Made by a program: the position numbers and the translations under genes. A stretch of DNA of 64,000 bases. Origin: Candidatus Moanabacter tarae. Lineage in GTDB: Bacteria > Verrucomicrobiota > Verrucomicrobiia > Opitutales > UBA2987. Where the stretch lies: assembly GCA_003226295.1 (NCBI GenBank), contig CP029803.1, forward strand, positions 2,423,001 through 2,487,000, given 5' to 3'. The notes below the pieces were generated by a model. That model had not been told where the DNA came from and did no database searches. It worked only from the letters and a program-made list of their open reading frames with translations. Within the stretch, counting starts at the first letter, position 1. The number at the start of each line of letters is the position of its first letter. This document shows positions 8,768-17,708 of this stretch, piece after piece.

Positions 8768-9769
8768 ATGAATTCAGAAAAGCCTCACAAAGTGTTGGTC
8801 ATAGGCTGTGGTAGTATAGGAGAGAGGCATCTTCGGTGTTTCCTGAGTACGGGACGTGCTGCCGTTACGGGCTGCGATGTGAATGAGGAACTCCTTGCTC
8901 AAATCAACAAAAATTATAATACCCCTGTTACGACCGATTGGGAATTAGCTTTACAGGATCCGACCACGACAGCAGCGGTTGTCGCCACGCCAGCAAATCT
9001 TCATGTCGAGATGGCTACGATGATTATGGAAGCCGGCAAGCATGTCTTGATCGAAAAACCCCTTTCGGTTGGAATGGAGGGAACGGAGGGGTTGATTGAG
9101 TTGCGCGACCGGCAAGGGTTAGTAGCAGCAGTGGGCTATGTTCACCGATCCATTCCAACTCTGCGTTCCATTCAGTCTTTTCTTGGATCGGGTGAATTCG
9201 GGGATATTTTACTGCTGACTATTACCTGTGGACAAGATTTCGCGCATTATCGGCCCGCCTACCGCGAAATTTATTTTGCCGACCACAAAAAGGGTGGCGG
9301 TGCTATTCAGGATGGGATAACCCATCTCATCAATTGGATTGAGTGGATTACGGGACCCATCGAAACGGTCTACTGTGATGCTGCTCACCAGCTTCTCGAG
9401 GGAGTAGAAGTGGAAGACACAGTTAATATACTGGCTCGCAGTGGGAAAACGCTTATCAACTGCTCGTATAACCTATTTCAGGCCCCTAACGAATATCGGG
9501 TTTGGATACATTGCGAACGGGGGAGCGTCATGGGTGATGTCCAAAATCAAAAGTGGGGGACGCTTGCGTCCGGAGAAGAGAATTGGAATTGGCGCGACGC
9601 GAATCATGGAGAGAGGGACATCCTTTTCGTCACTCAAGCAAATGATTTCCTTGACCAAATCGAGGGCAGATCCACGCAGTTATCCAGTCTTGAGGAGGGA
9701 ATCCAAACACTCCGCGTCAATCTTGCTTCCCTTGAATCATCGCGGAGCGGGACGCAAGTGCGAATTTAA
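8768..9769 (+). CDS. Gfo/Idh/MocA family NAD(P)-dependent oxidoreductase
   Basis: A 333-residue oxidoreductase. It has an N-terminal Rossmann domain with GCGSIG at 13-18 and the family hallmark EKP at 96-98, followed by the GFO/IDH/MocA C-terminal sheet domain. These enzymes oxidise or reduce sugars, inositols and related polyols using NAD(P). The substrate is not deducible. AGGAAG just upstream of the ATG serves as ribosome binding site. It stands alone; the bases immediately after the stop hold a sigma-factor relic. Two more members of the family occur at 50.4 and 52.6 kb. Confidence 0.92.
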   Translation: MNSEKPHKVLVIGCGSIGERHLRCFLSTGRAAVTGCDVNEELLAQINKNYNTPVTTDWELALQDPTTTAAVVATPANLHVEMATMIMEAGKHVLIEKPLSVGMEGTEGLIELRDRQGLVAAVGYVHRSIPTLRSIQSFLGSGEFGDILLLTITCGQDFAHYRPAYREIYFADHKKGGGAIQDGITHLINWIEWITGPIETVYCDAAHQLLEGVEVEDTVNILARSGKTLINCSYNLFQAPNEYRVWIHCERGSVMGDVQNQKWGTLASGEENWNWRDANHGERDILFVTQANDFLDQIEGRSTQLSSLEEGIQTLRVNLASLESSRSGTQVRI

Positions 9770-9779
9770 CTCGTTCGCG

Positions 9780-9925
9780 GAAACCTATAAACGAACGGCC
9801 GAGCTACAGAATGCACTGGATATAATCCTTCGGGATCCTTTCTACTTGCACACTACCCCCCTAATCAGATCAAGTCCTTCTTTGATATTCCCGTGAGCAC
9901 GGTCAAGAATCACCTTCACAAATAA
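9780..9925 (+). pseudogene. relic of sigma-70 region 4 (ECF-type sigma factor C-terminus)
   Basis: From 9780 one frame reads TAELQNALDIILRDPFYLH, close to the start of sigma region 4. A frame change then leads to PPNQIKSFFDIPVSTVKNHLHK and a TAA at 9923-9925, which matches the helix-turn-helix core (E/K-IA-FLDIPVSTVKNRLH) of ECF-type sigma factors found in many Verrucomicrobiota. The expected GYSQ-E segment is missing and no region 2 is present. A decayed fragment is the simplest reading. It is short and the match is from memory, so confidence is moderate. Confidence 0.45.
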
Positions 9926-10239
9926 AGGTTAATCCTAAAACAGAAAGCATAACAATCGCAGAAAATAGGAAAGGAATGTCCTCTTGTAATAATTGCCAGG
10001 TAGCTCTCTAGAGAGTGATCTACCATGGGAAACGATAGAGCTCTCAAGCCCACTAGGCCGAGGCATTGAATGATGGAAGGATCTGCCAGTCGTACAGTAA
10101 GCGATCCTAAAATTCAGCAGAATATGGTCTTGGTAGCACTATTGTACTTGAGACCTCTTCTGGCGTCACTCAGCAGAATTAGGAGCCTGCAGGTGGTCGT
10201 TGATTGGGGTAGCTGATTAAAATTTCTCCAAAAGGACCT
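9926..10239. other. intergenic stretch before hisH
   Basis: No coding frame is supported. The last bases hold AAAGGA (10231-10236), the ribosome binding site of hisH. Confidence 0.4.
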
Positions 10240-10851
10240 ATGATCTCAATTGTTGACTATCGAGCGGGTAACCTTCGCAGTGTGGCGCGGGCTTGTCGTG
10301 AGGTTGGGGCCAATGCCGAGCTGGTTGCGGAGCCCGAGAGAATCGCGACTTCCGAACGGATAATTTTCCCGGGTGTAGGAACGGCTGAGAGCGGGATGAG
10401 GACTCTTCGAAAAACAGGTTTGGATGAGGCCCTGAAATCAGCGTTTGCTAGTGGAACGCCTATTCTTGGAATCTGCCTAGGTGCACAAATTATTCTGGAT
10501 CATTCCGAAGAGGGGAACGAAAATTGCCTGGGGCTTGTAACTGGGAAGTGTAGGCGTTTTTCCCCTGAGTCCTCTGAGCTCAAAGTTCCCCACATAGGCT
10601 GGAACCAGGTGGTCGTTAGGCAAGCGCATCCTTTGTTGGATGGCTTTCCTGATGGAGCAGAGTTTTATTTCGTCAATTCTTACTATCCCGATCCCAAAGA
10701 CACAAATTGCGTCTATGGTGAATCGGAGTACGGCCATCCGTTCTGTGCTATGTTGGGGAGAGGCAATCTTTTCGCGACACAGTTTCATCTAGAGAAAAGT
10801 GGCCGGTGGGGTCTCGATCTCCTGAAACGATTCACGCTTTGGGATGGGTGA
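10240..10851 (+). CDS. hisH: imidazole glycerol phosphate synthase, glutamine amidotransferase subunit HisH
   Basis: A 203-residue class I glutamine amidotransferase. It hydrolyses glutamine and passes ammonia to HisF for histidine synthesis (PRFAR to IGP and AICAR). The nucleophile Cys79 lies in GICLGAQ, and the His183/Glu185 pair in FHLEKSG. The N-terminal DYRAGNLRSV and PGVGTAESGM are typical of HisH. The stop is six bases before hisF, so the two subunits are made together. The GAQ variant replaces the more common GMQ after the cysteine. Confidence 0.93.
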   Translation: MISIVDYRAGNLRSVARACREVGANAELVAEPERIATSERIIFPGVGTAESGMRTLRKTGLDEALKSAFASGTPILGICLGAQIILDHSEEGNENCLGLVTGKCRRFSPESSELKVPHIGWNQVVVRQAHPLLDGFPDGAEFYFVNSYYPDPKDTNCVYGESEYGHPFCAMLGRGNLFATQFHLEKSGRWGLDLLKRFTLWDG

Positions 10852-10857
10852 CTCGCA

Positions 10858-11637
10858 ATGCTAACTAAACGACTTATTGCTTGTCTCGACGTACGCGATG
10901 GTCAATTGGCCAAGAGTATCAATTTCGTCGATACTAAAAACATCGGGGATCCTGTGGCTAAGGCACGAGAGTACTACGAAGGTGGAGTTGATGAACTCGT
11001 GTTTTACGATATAACTGCTTCAAGCGATGCTCGTGAAATCATGATCGACGTGGTCGAGGCAGTGGCTGCTCAGGTTTTCATTCCCTTTTCAGTTGGAGGG
11101 GGGATTCGAAGCGAAGCAGACGCGACCAAACTCCGGTTAGCGGGTGCCGAAAAAATTAACGTCAACTCGGCTGCGGTGCAGAGGCCTAAGCTTATTTCTG
11201 AAATTGCGCATGCTATTGGACGCCAGAATACGGTTCTTTCGATGGATATTAGAAGGGTCGCACCCTCATCTGAGGTGCCGTCTGGCTACGAGATTGTGAT
11301 TAATGGAGGACGTAAGCCAATGGGGCTGGATGTTGTAATGTGGGCACAGCGCGGCCAGGAACTTGGTGCCGGCGAGCTGGTTGTGAATTCCATTGATGCT
11401 GACGGGACACAAGATGGTTACGAGCTTACGCTTACCCGCACCATCGCCGAAGCGGTTTCTATCCCAGTCATTGCTTCTGGGGGAGCGGGAAGACCAGAGC
11501 ACCTTTACGATGTTTTGACCAAAGGAAAGGCAGATGCCGCTCTTGTTGCTTCCATGGTTCACTACGACCATTATACCTGCCGAGAAATCAAGGAAGATCT
11601 GGCAGAGCGAGGCCTTCCGATGCGATTGTGGTATTAG
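10858..11637 (+). CDS. hisF: imidazole glycerol phosphate synthase, cyclase subunit HisF
   Basis: A 259-residue (beta/alpha)8 barrel that converts PRFAR and ammonia into IGP and AICAR, the fifth step of histidine synthesis. The catalytic pair is intact, as Asp11 in CLDVRDG and Asp130 in LSMD. The phosphate-binding SVGGGIRS and the DADGTQDGYE loop are present. It follows hisH by six bases. No other his gene lies in the window, so the pathway genes are dispersed. A homologous pair (WbuY/WbuZ type) works in sugar amidation, but no partner amidotransferase gene of that system is adjacent. Confidence 0.93.
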   Translation: MLTKRLIACLDVRDGQLAKSINFVDTKNIGDPVAKAREYYEGGVDELVFYDITASSDAREIMIDVVEAVAAQVFIPFSVGGGIRSEADATKLRLAGAEKINVNSAAVQRPKLISEIAHAIGRQNTVLSMDIRRVAPSSEVPSGYEIVINGGRKPMGLDVVMWAQRGQELGAGELVVNSIDADGTQDGYELTLTRTIAEAVSIPVIASGGAGRPEHLYDVLTKGKADAALVASMVHYDHYTCREIKEDLAERGLPMRLWY

Positions 11638-11660
11638 TTTTGGAATCTTCGATCTTCAAA

Positions 11661-12863
11661 CTAGCGCACTGAAAATCGGTATTCCGTAATCTGCCGATAG
11701 ACTTTGCCCGGGCGTAGAATAATACTGGGGAAGTTCGGTTTATTTGGGGAGTCTGGGAAGTGCTGAGTTTCAAGACAGAGGGCTTGCCACTGACTGTATA
11801 GGGAGCCGCCTTTGCCCGAAATATTTTCCATGTAATAGCTAGTGTAAAGCTGGACGCCAGGTTCTGTAGTGAAGAGCCGCATCACCCTTCCGCTTTCAGG
11901 ATCGAAGACCTCAGCTGATAGTGCTGGATTTTCGCCGCTGCCGTGATTGAGAACATAGTTGTGGTCATATCCGACTTCGAGGTTGCCGATATGTTTGCCG
12001 ATACGTTTTGGCTTGGTGAAATCGAACGGAGTGCCCTTGACCGGGACAATGGCTCCAGTCGGGATGCCTTCATTTCCCCGCTCGGTGATCTTGTCGGCGT
12101 GAATCGTTAGGCGGTGATTGAAGAGTTCCTTCTTTCCCCCAGCAGCAAGATTAAAGTAAGTGTGATTCGTCAAGTTAACCGGGGTGGGCTTATCTGTCGT
12201 GGCCTCATATTCAATGCGGAATCCATCATCTTGAGTAAGAATATATACTACTGTGATCATGAGGTTGCCGGGGTAGCCCTCTTCTCCGTCTGGGCTTAGG
12301 TAGGTGAAACGTACTGCTGGACCGTACTTATGGACCACAGGCTCGGAGTTCCAGACTCTCTGGTGGAGGCCAACAACACCCCCGTGAAGATGATTTTCGC
12401 CGAAATTCTTTGCGAGTTGGTAGTTCACCCCATCAAGTACAAAGTTGCCATTTGTGATACGATTAGCAACTCGTCCAGTGGTGCATCCGACGTATGGAGT
12501 ATTCTCCTCATACTCGGCCGTTGTATCGAAGCCGAGTATGATATCCTCTAGGTTGCCATTTCGATCACGGACATGCAATTCCGTTGTGGTGGCCCCGAGT
12601 TCAATTACTTTGAGGACGCTCCCATTTCGGTTCTCTAGCGTGTAACGTGCGATTGGTTTACCGTTGCTGGTCGTTCCAAAGGTGTCCTTCTTTATGTTTG
12701 GCACTTTAGATTCTAGGATTGCTGCGTATTTGGTCGGAGTTGAGGGGTGCGGGGGAAAATCGGAATGTGTTGCGTGAAGAGTATTCGCAGTGGCGATCCA
12801 AGCTATTGCGGCAACCGTGAAAGAGGATGTCAAGTAAGGTTGGCCCAGCGTAAATAACTTCAT
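11661..12863 (-). CDS. galM: aldose 1-epimerase (galactose mutarotase), exported
   Basis: A 400-residue mutarotase with an N-terminal hydrophobic export signal (about residues 10-30), so it is probably periplasmic. It interconverts alpha and beta anomers of aldoses. The family motifs are in order: GRVANRI (130-136), NHLHGG (157-162), TNHTYFN (232-238) with the catalytic acid His234, and catalytic base Glu365 in LETQHFPDSPN. It is the last gene of a leftward run and converges with hisF, the stops being 23 bases apart. The export signal distinguishes it from cytosolic GalM and suggests work on sugars released outside the inner membrane. Confidence 0.92.
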   Translation of the reverse strand: MKLFTLGQPYLTSSFTVAAIAWIATANTLHATHSDFPPHPSTPTKYAAILESKVPNIKKDTFGTTSNGKPIARYTLENRNGSVLKVIELGATTTELHVRDRNGNLEDIILGFDTTAEYEENTPYVGCTTGRVANRITNGNFVLDGVNYQLAKNFGENHLHGGVVGLHQRVWNSEPVVHKYGPAVRFTYLSPDGEEGYPGNLMITVVYILTQDDGFRIEYEATTDKPTPVNLTNHTYFNLAAGGKKELFNHRLTIHADKITERGNEGIPTGAIVPVKGTPFDFTKPKRIGKHIGNLEVGYDHNYVLNHGSGENPALSAEVFDPESGRVMRLFTTEPGVQLYTSYYMENISGKGGSLYSQWQALCLETQHFPDSPNKPNFPSIILRPGKVYRQITEYRFSVR

Positions 12864-12912
12864 GATATTCCAACAAGAAAGTCAAAAGGAGTAGGGGCGT
12901 GGTAACGAGATA

Positions 12913-13608
12913 TCAGCTATTTGAATCAATCATTTCCTGTAGGCATTCGAAAGATTTCTGGACTGCAGCCTGGTAAAGCTTTTCCCCCTTTTCGGCAGTA
13001 GCTTTTTGAGGAAGCTGATCCTCCTGATCTTTCATGGCATCGTGCCGTACATTTTCAGGGAAAAGATGGAGAGCGATTGAGGTTTCGTACTCTTGAGCAT
13101 GTCCAGGAACGCTCGTCGTGCAAATTTCTTCGGCTTCCTTGCGACTCAGATTCCAATAAGAGTGGAACTGGAGGTTCGCCTTCGGATGTTCCAATTTCAA
13201 GTTCAACTGCCATTGATTGAGAATGCCACGGACTGGAGCTTCGTTGCCGCCATGGCCGTTTAGGACCAGGATGTTTCGACATCCGTGTCGGATCATACTA
13301 TCAATACCGTCAAAGACGGCAGATAGCCACGACCCTGGTTTAGCCGTTAGCGTTCCTTTGTGCATCATGTGGTGCTCTGACATGCCAAAATTGATTGGTC
13401 GGGCTACTACAGCTTTTGGATAGATCCTACGGGCGACCTCCAAGGCAATAGTGTTTGCAGATCGGATATCATGTTCCATCGCCAGATGCTCTAGGTGCTG
13501 TTCCACGGCACCCGTAGGAATGATACACGACAGGAATTTACCTTCTTCGATTCCATGTCGGAACTCGCGACGTGTCATCTTCTCTAATCTTACCTCTTTA
13601 TTAGTCAT
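12913..13608 (-). CDS. creatininase / creatinine amidohydrolase family protein
   Basis: A 231-residue member of the creatininase family, metal-dependent amidohydrolases. It has the motif PTGAVEQHLEH with Glu36 and His38, then Asp47, and further on LNGHGGNE with a ligand histidine and HAQEYETS with an acidic ligand. Relatives act on creatinine, formamidopyrimidine derivatives and mycofactocin precursors, so the substrate is open. The frame extends 12 codons further up to 13644, but residues MTNKEVRLEKM match the usual start, so 13608 is chosen. No Shine-Dalgarno sequence supports either. It lies 49 bases upstream of galM. Confidence 0.87.
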   Translation of the reverse strand: MTNKEVRLEKMTRREFRHGIEEGKFLSCIIPTGAVEQHLEHLAMEHDIRSANTIALEVARRIYPKAVVARPINFGMSEHHMMHKGTLTAKPGSWLSAVFDGIDSMIRHGCRNILVLNGHGGNEAPVRGILNQWQLNLKLEHPKANLQFHSYWNLSRKEAEEICTTSVPGHAQEYETSIALHLFPENVRHDAMKDQEDQLPQKATAEKGEKLYQAAVQKSFECLQEMIDSNS

Positions 13609-13821
13609 TATAAGTATTTTAGGATTCGCAACGGATTGCAGCATGAAAGCGGATTGGGATCAAGGATTCCTTGGGGTCGAAGTTTCCCCCTAATACGATC
13701 GTGATTCTGGGGTCAATACCGGTCTCAGTCCGCCTCGAGGAATTTCATGCGGTCATTAGTCTCAGCTGATCAGGGACCCGGTGTCCAGACCTCACCGGAT
13801 ACAACGGCACCAGGAATCAAA

Positions 13822-15267
13822 TTAGGCCTCCAAATAGATCGCGTAGACTTTAGGGTCTTCTGGACGAATCCCTTCATAGTTGATCCGGATCCGGATGGTT
13901 CCTTTTCCCCTTCCAATCGTCTTATGTTTTTGCCAGGCCACCTCCTGGCGGAATCCTGGTTCCAAGGCCAAACATTCCTCATGTGAGTAACCATTCAGTT
14001 GCTGGAATCGTTCATCAAGAATTTCAACTGTTACTCGACTGTATTCAGATAAGCCATCTACATTGAGAAACACTCGGGCTGGGTTCTCTTCGAGATCAAT
14101 TGGAGCTGAAATGATGTGTCTTGGTTGAGATGAGAGCAGCTTGAGGTCCGACGCTTGAAAATATCCCAGACGATCTCGTTGCCAGTTTGCAACTCTGACT
14201 CCGTTACTTAATTGTTCTGGCCAAGGTGCATACCAGAAAAGTGTTTCATTACCTACGTTCTCGAAACCTTGGCCTTGTGCTACCCCCGCGTGTTTAAAAT
14301 TGAAGGGGGTGGGTAAGTGTTCAAAATCGTCTTCTGCTGCTTCCACCATCCGAAAATCAGGTATCGGTTCTCGGTAATGGAGCGCGTCGTTACTGACGAC
14401 AAGCCCGAGATCCGTGGTTACGTGTCGTCGGTCGTCGTTGTCCGGCCCATGCCACTGGCCGTATAGTCCGATAACTACATTGCCGCGATTCCACAAGGCT
14501 GCTCCTAGGTGCACCTGTTCTCCTTGATGGTCACCGTAAACCATTGGCTTAGGTGGTATGTTCTCGCGTCGGAATCCCAGGCAGGAAGCTTCGATCCAGT
14601 GTTCAAAATCATAGGACGCGAACGTGACTAGTTGCCTCAAAGATCCAAAGTGCCGGCCGCCATGTCCACTTAAGTAATAGCAATTATTAAATTTAGTCCC
14701 TCCGGTCATCTCGCATGAAATCGGGTCCGAGCGGGTGGTGGGTTCGTGCCACCGTAGACCGTCTGGACTGAACACGACAGCAAACTCTGGTGTGTATTTG
14801 TTTGTTTCGATGACTGCTTTGAATCTGCGTTCAGGATCAGGGTCCTCTGGTTCATAGAATATGACACAGGCCGAAATGTGATGTTTTCCTCCTAACATAT
14901 CCACCAGATTGTTGTGCTTCGACCCCTTGTATTCGACCAATTGGAGATCAGGTTTTTCCCATTTGTATCCATCTAAGCTTTTCGCGAAGCAGACTCGTTG
15001 ATGCCATTGATCTCCTTCTCCTTGTCCAAGGTACCACATCCATAATTCATTACCGACACGATGGACCGAGCCGTAGTAGATAACACCGTTACTGTCTGGT
15101 GACCCTGGAGGACCGGGATGCACTACTATTCGGGTTCGATCTACACCGGCCCTATAGCGAACAAGGTGCAATCGGACGCCATGTTGGAACGGTATACTAT
15201 GGTCGTCGAAAGGAAACAGGACAACTTGGTTACTGCTGACTGGCTCTGGATTATTTCTTATAATCAT
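13822..15267 (-). CDS. predicted five-bladed beta-propeller glycoside hydrolase-like protein
   Basis: A 481-residue protein without signal peptide. Repeated blade-like segments (LWMWYLGQG, VCFAKSLDGYKWEKP, VVFSPDGLRWHEP, LVVSNDALHYREP) are typical of the GH32/GH43/GH68-type propeller fold, in which the S-DG--W motif recurs. A C-terminal beta-sandwich-like part follows from about residue 390. No canonical catalytic triad could be assigned by eye, so hydrolase activity is inference. Similar proteins are common in Verrucomicrobiota and Planctomycetes. The gene is 47 bases downstream of the beta-lactamase-like gene in the same direction. Confidence 0.7.
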   Translation of the reverse strand: MIIRNNPEPVSSNQVVLFPFDDHSIPFQHGVRLHLVRYRAGVDRTRIVVHPGPPGSPDSNGVIYYGSVHRVGNELWMWYLGQGEGDQWHQRVCFAKSLDGYKWEKPDLQLVEYKGSKHNNLVDMLGGKHHISACVIFYEPEDPDPERRFKAVIETNKYTPEFAVVFSPDGLRWHEPTTRSDPISCEMTGGTKFNNCYYLSGHGGRHFGSLRQLVTFASYDFEHWIEASCLGFRRENIPPKPMVYGDHQGEQVHLGAALWNRGNVVIGLYGQWHGPDNDDRRHVTTDLGLVVSNDALHYREPIPDFRMVEAAEDDFEHLPTPFNFKHAGVAQGQGFENVGNETLFWYAPWPEQLSNGVRVANWQRDRLGYFQASDLKLLSSQPRHIISAPIDLEENPARVFLNVDGLSEYSRVTVEILDERFQQLNGYSHEECLALEPGFRQEVAWQKHKTIGRGKGTIRIRINYEGIRPEDPKVYAIYLEA

Positions 15268-15314
15268 GGATGAATTTTCTTTCGATAGGACAGGAAATGA
15301 AATGAACCACGTAG

Positions 15315-16610
15315 CTACTTCCCCTCCACGATTGCCGCGTACACCATCGGTTTTATTATCTCGCTCAAATTTGAAAAGGGCAGGTGTTGGGCTAGGGTGA
15401 TTGTAACTAGCTCATCCTGAGGTGATATCCAGAATTCAGTGCTGGTTCCGCCTATCCAGCCGTACTCTCCGACCTGAGATGAAGGAACCCAATTGGTCCG
15501 GTGGACGCGGACTGAGACACCAAGACCGAACCCTAGGCCGGTGTAACGTTCCTCCGGTTTTTTGTCCAACGGGATCAGGCTTTGCGGCAATTGGTTGCGT
15601 GTCATCTCCTCTACGGACTCTTGTTCAAGCATGCGAATGCCGTTTAGAGTGCCCTTGTTCAAAAGCATGAGGCAAAACCGCATGAAATCAGTAGCTGTTG
15701 CCACTAGGCCCCCGCCAGCGGAGAGGAATTTAGGCTTCTTAGTGTAGGCAACTGGGCTGAGATTGCCAGTTCCTCCTTGCGGTGCATCAATTGTCCTTAG
15801 ATTACCTTTGGGGTTTAGGCCATACATTGCCGCAAGCCGGTCATTTTTCTTAGTAGGGACGTAGAAATCAGTATCAACCATTCCCAGTGGTCGAAAGATT
15901 CGCTCGGTTAAGAACACATCAAATGATTGCTGGGAGGAAACCTCGATTAACCGACCGAGAACATCGGCAGCAATGCTATAGTGCCATTTTTCTCCAGGAT
16001 GGTAGAGAAGGGGAACGGACCCAAGTCGTGCGACCATTTCGGCGAGGTTACATTCGTGTAAACGGTCTAAACCAGCTTGGCGGAAAAGTTTATCAACGCC
16101 TGTTGTGCCGGCCATATATCGGATGGCACCTGGCAAGCCGGAAGTGTGTCGCATAAGATCCCGGACCGTCATTTCCCGATTCGCGCTGCCCAGCGTAACC
16201 TTATCGGACTCGCTGTTTTTCGCCACACTCATGCTGCCTAATTCTGGAAGATATTTCATCACCGGGGCATCGAGCTCCAGTTTGCCCTCCTCGCAGAGCA
16301 TCATCACCGCTACCGCGGCTATTGGCTTAGTCATCGAATAGATGCGAAAGATAGTGTCTTTCTCTAAGGGCTTCTGTTCCTCAAGGTTTCTCATTCCCAA
16401 GGTTTCGAAATATGCCACCTTCCCGTGTCGAGCGACTATCGTGGTCGCGCCGGCGAGTTGGTTGCTGTCGATGAATTTTTGGACAGTTAAAGAAATTTTC
16501 CTAAGGCTTTCCTCCGATAATCCCACTTGGTGTGGATCGGCGGTTAGGCGAGCAAGTCCTAAATCGGATTCCTTGCGTATCCTTTCCTTATAAGGTGGCT
16601 CAGTTTTCAA
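15315..16610 (-). CDS. serine beta-lactamase-like esterase (class C / DD-peptidase fold)
   Basis: A 431-residue beta-lactamase-superfamily hydrolase with nucleophile motif Ser92-Met-Thr-Lys95 (YSMTKPIAAV), a Tyr-Ser motif in KWHYSIAADVLGRLIE, and GWIGGTSTEFW near the C-terminus in place of KTG. This set is typical of EstB/LovD-type esterases and transesterases rather than antibiotic hydrolases. No signal peptide is seen, which argues against a cell-wall role. The start is a TTG at 16608-16610, supported by AAGGAAG at 16615-16621. It lies between the PIG-L and propeller genes in the minus-strand run. Confidence 0.88.
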   Translation of the reverse strand: MKTEPPYKERIRKESDLGLARLTADPHQVGLSEESLRKISLTVQKFIDSNQLAGATTIVARHGKVAYFETLGMRNLEEQKPLEKDTIFRIYSMTKPIAAVAVMMLCEEGKLELDAPVMKYLPELGSMSVAKNSESDKVTLGSANREMTVRDLMRHTSGLPGAIRYMAGTTGVDKLFRQAGLDRLHECNLAEMVARLGSVPLLYHPGEKWHYSIAADVLGRLIEVSSQQSFDVFLTERIFRPLGMVDTDFYVPTKKNDRLAAMYGLNPKGNLRTIDAPQGGTGNLSPVAYTKKPKFLSAGGGLVATATDFMRFCLMLLNKGTLNGIRMLEQESVEEMTRNQLPQSLIPLDKKPEERYTGLGFGLGVSVRVHRTNWVPSSQVGEYGWIGGTSTEFWISPQDELVTITLAQHLPFSNLSEIIKPMVYAAIVEGK

Positions 16611-16689
16611 GATTCTTCCTTTTGCGGCAGATGCCTTTTAGCACGGTCTGAGCTGACGAGGAGATGCACCTTGCTCTGTTCGTTGCTTA

Positions 16690-17604
16690 TCATTCCTCGT
16701 ATTGCTCTTTTGTGAAGCGGTATTGCGAACTGTAAGCCATGCCATCCGAGAGCGGCATCAATCCACCCGAAGTCTCGCTTCGTCGCCCCATCGCAGATTC
16801 TTGACTCAAATTGATCGTCATGAGTTCTGCGTCGGTTACGGGTATCGTGTACCGTACCATTGGTTCAAAGCGCTGGAATGCTTCGGCGTAGGCGACCTCC
16901 CCTTTTTGTCCGTAGTGGCCGTCTTCGGTTTCTGCGCGTTTCCGTGAATAGGGTCCGCCGTAATACTGGCTGGCAATTTGGTCTAGGGCCAAAACTTTTC
17001 TCTCAATAACATCGCTTATGTCGACGAGGAGATCGACACGGCAGGTCGAAGCATACTCTAGGCTATTAGCTCCTATATAAGCGATTGGGTTCATGAAGTA
17101 GATGGTGGGAACCACATGCCGTTGCTGGGTGCCTCTACCAGCGCCTCTAGCCAGTTGGGAAGCGTAGACTGTGCATTGGCCGATTGTTCCATGCATCTTT
17201 AAACCACCGGTCTCATAGGGATGATGACTAATAATGAGATCTGGTTTTACGGTACGGATAACATTGGCTATCGCCTCAATTTTGTCTTGAGTTACGAGTA
17301 TATCGTCGTCTTCGAAGCCGAGATCACGAACATCATCAAATCCCAGAATGCGGCAGGCTCTCCGGGTCTCCTCCAGTTTCTCCTCTACGGCTGCTTGTAC
17401 CCGCTCTTCGACATTCAAGGAAGCACCCTTTTGTCTTTTTTCCTCTGCTAGTTCCCAATGGTGCGAGCGCACACCAGTTGTCGCAATAATACAGGTCACG
17501 GTATCGCCCTGTTCGATGTGGTGTGCCAACGTGCCCCCAGCCTGATCGAAAGTATCAGCTGGATGGGCGGCTACAAGCAGAACGTGAATCGGTCTATTGG
17601 CCAT
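16690..17604 (-). CDS. PIG-L/LmbE family protein with altered catalytic motif
   Basis: A 304-residue member of the PIG-L (LmbE) zinc N-deacetylase family, which removes acetyl groups from N-acetyl-glucosaminyl compounds. The fold signature is present: AAHPADTFDQAGGTL near the start and SHHPYETGG...HGTIGQ later. Where the canonical motif is HPDD, here it is His14-Pro-Ala16-Asp17. The metal ligands His14 and Asp17 remain, but the general-base Asp is Ala. Either the chemistry differs or another residue substitutes. The gene lies 79 bases upstream of the esterase gene and follows the PhyH-HEAT gene. Confidence 0.85.
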   Translation of the reverse strand: MANRPIHVLLVAAHPADTFDQAGGTLAHHIEQGDTVTCIIATTGVRSHHWELAEEKRQKGASLNVEERVQAAVEEKLEETRRACRILGFDDVRDLGFEDDDILVTQDKIEAIANVIRTVKPDLIISHHPYETGGLKMHGTIGQCTVYASQLARGAGRGTQQRHVVPTIYFMNPIAYIGANSLEYASTCRVDLLVDISDVIERKVLALDQIASQYYGGPYSRKRAETEDGHYGQKGEVAYAEAFQRFEPMVRYTIPVTDAELMTINLSQESAMGRRSETSGGLMPLSDGMAYSSQYRFTKEQYEE

Positions 17605-17708
17605 ATCTTAGTCTTTTAATTCATGTGTGATTTGGTTCTCTAATAATCGAACGATTATATTTCCGCAAGAGGTTTGAGGTAGGTTTGATTAATTGCTTTT
17701 GCTGGTGG

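Noticed and set aside
9441-9896. Plus-strand frame of 151 codons overlapping the oxidoreductase gene
   Set aside because: Mostly an alternate frame of the real gene; only its last part contributes to the sigma-factor relic.
15315-16610. Antibiotic-resistance beta-lactamase
   Set aside because: Motifs fit EstB/LovD-type esterases; no signal peptide and no KTG motif.
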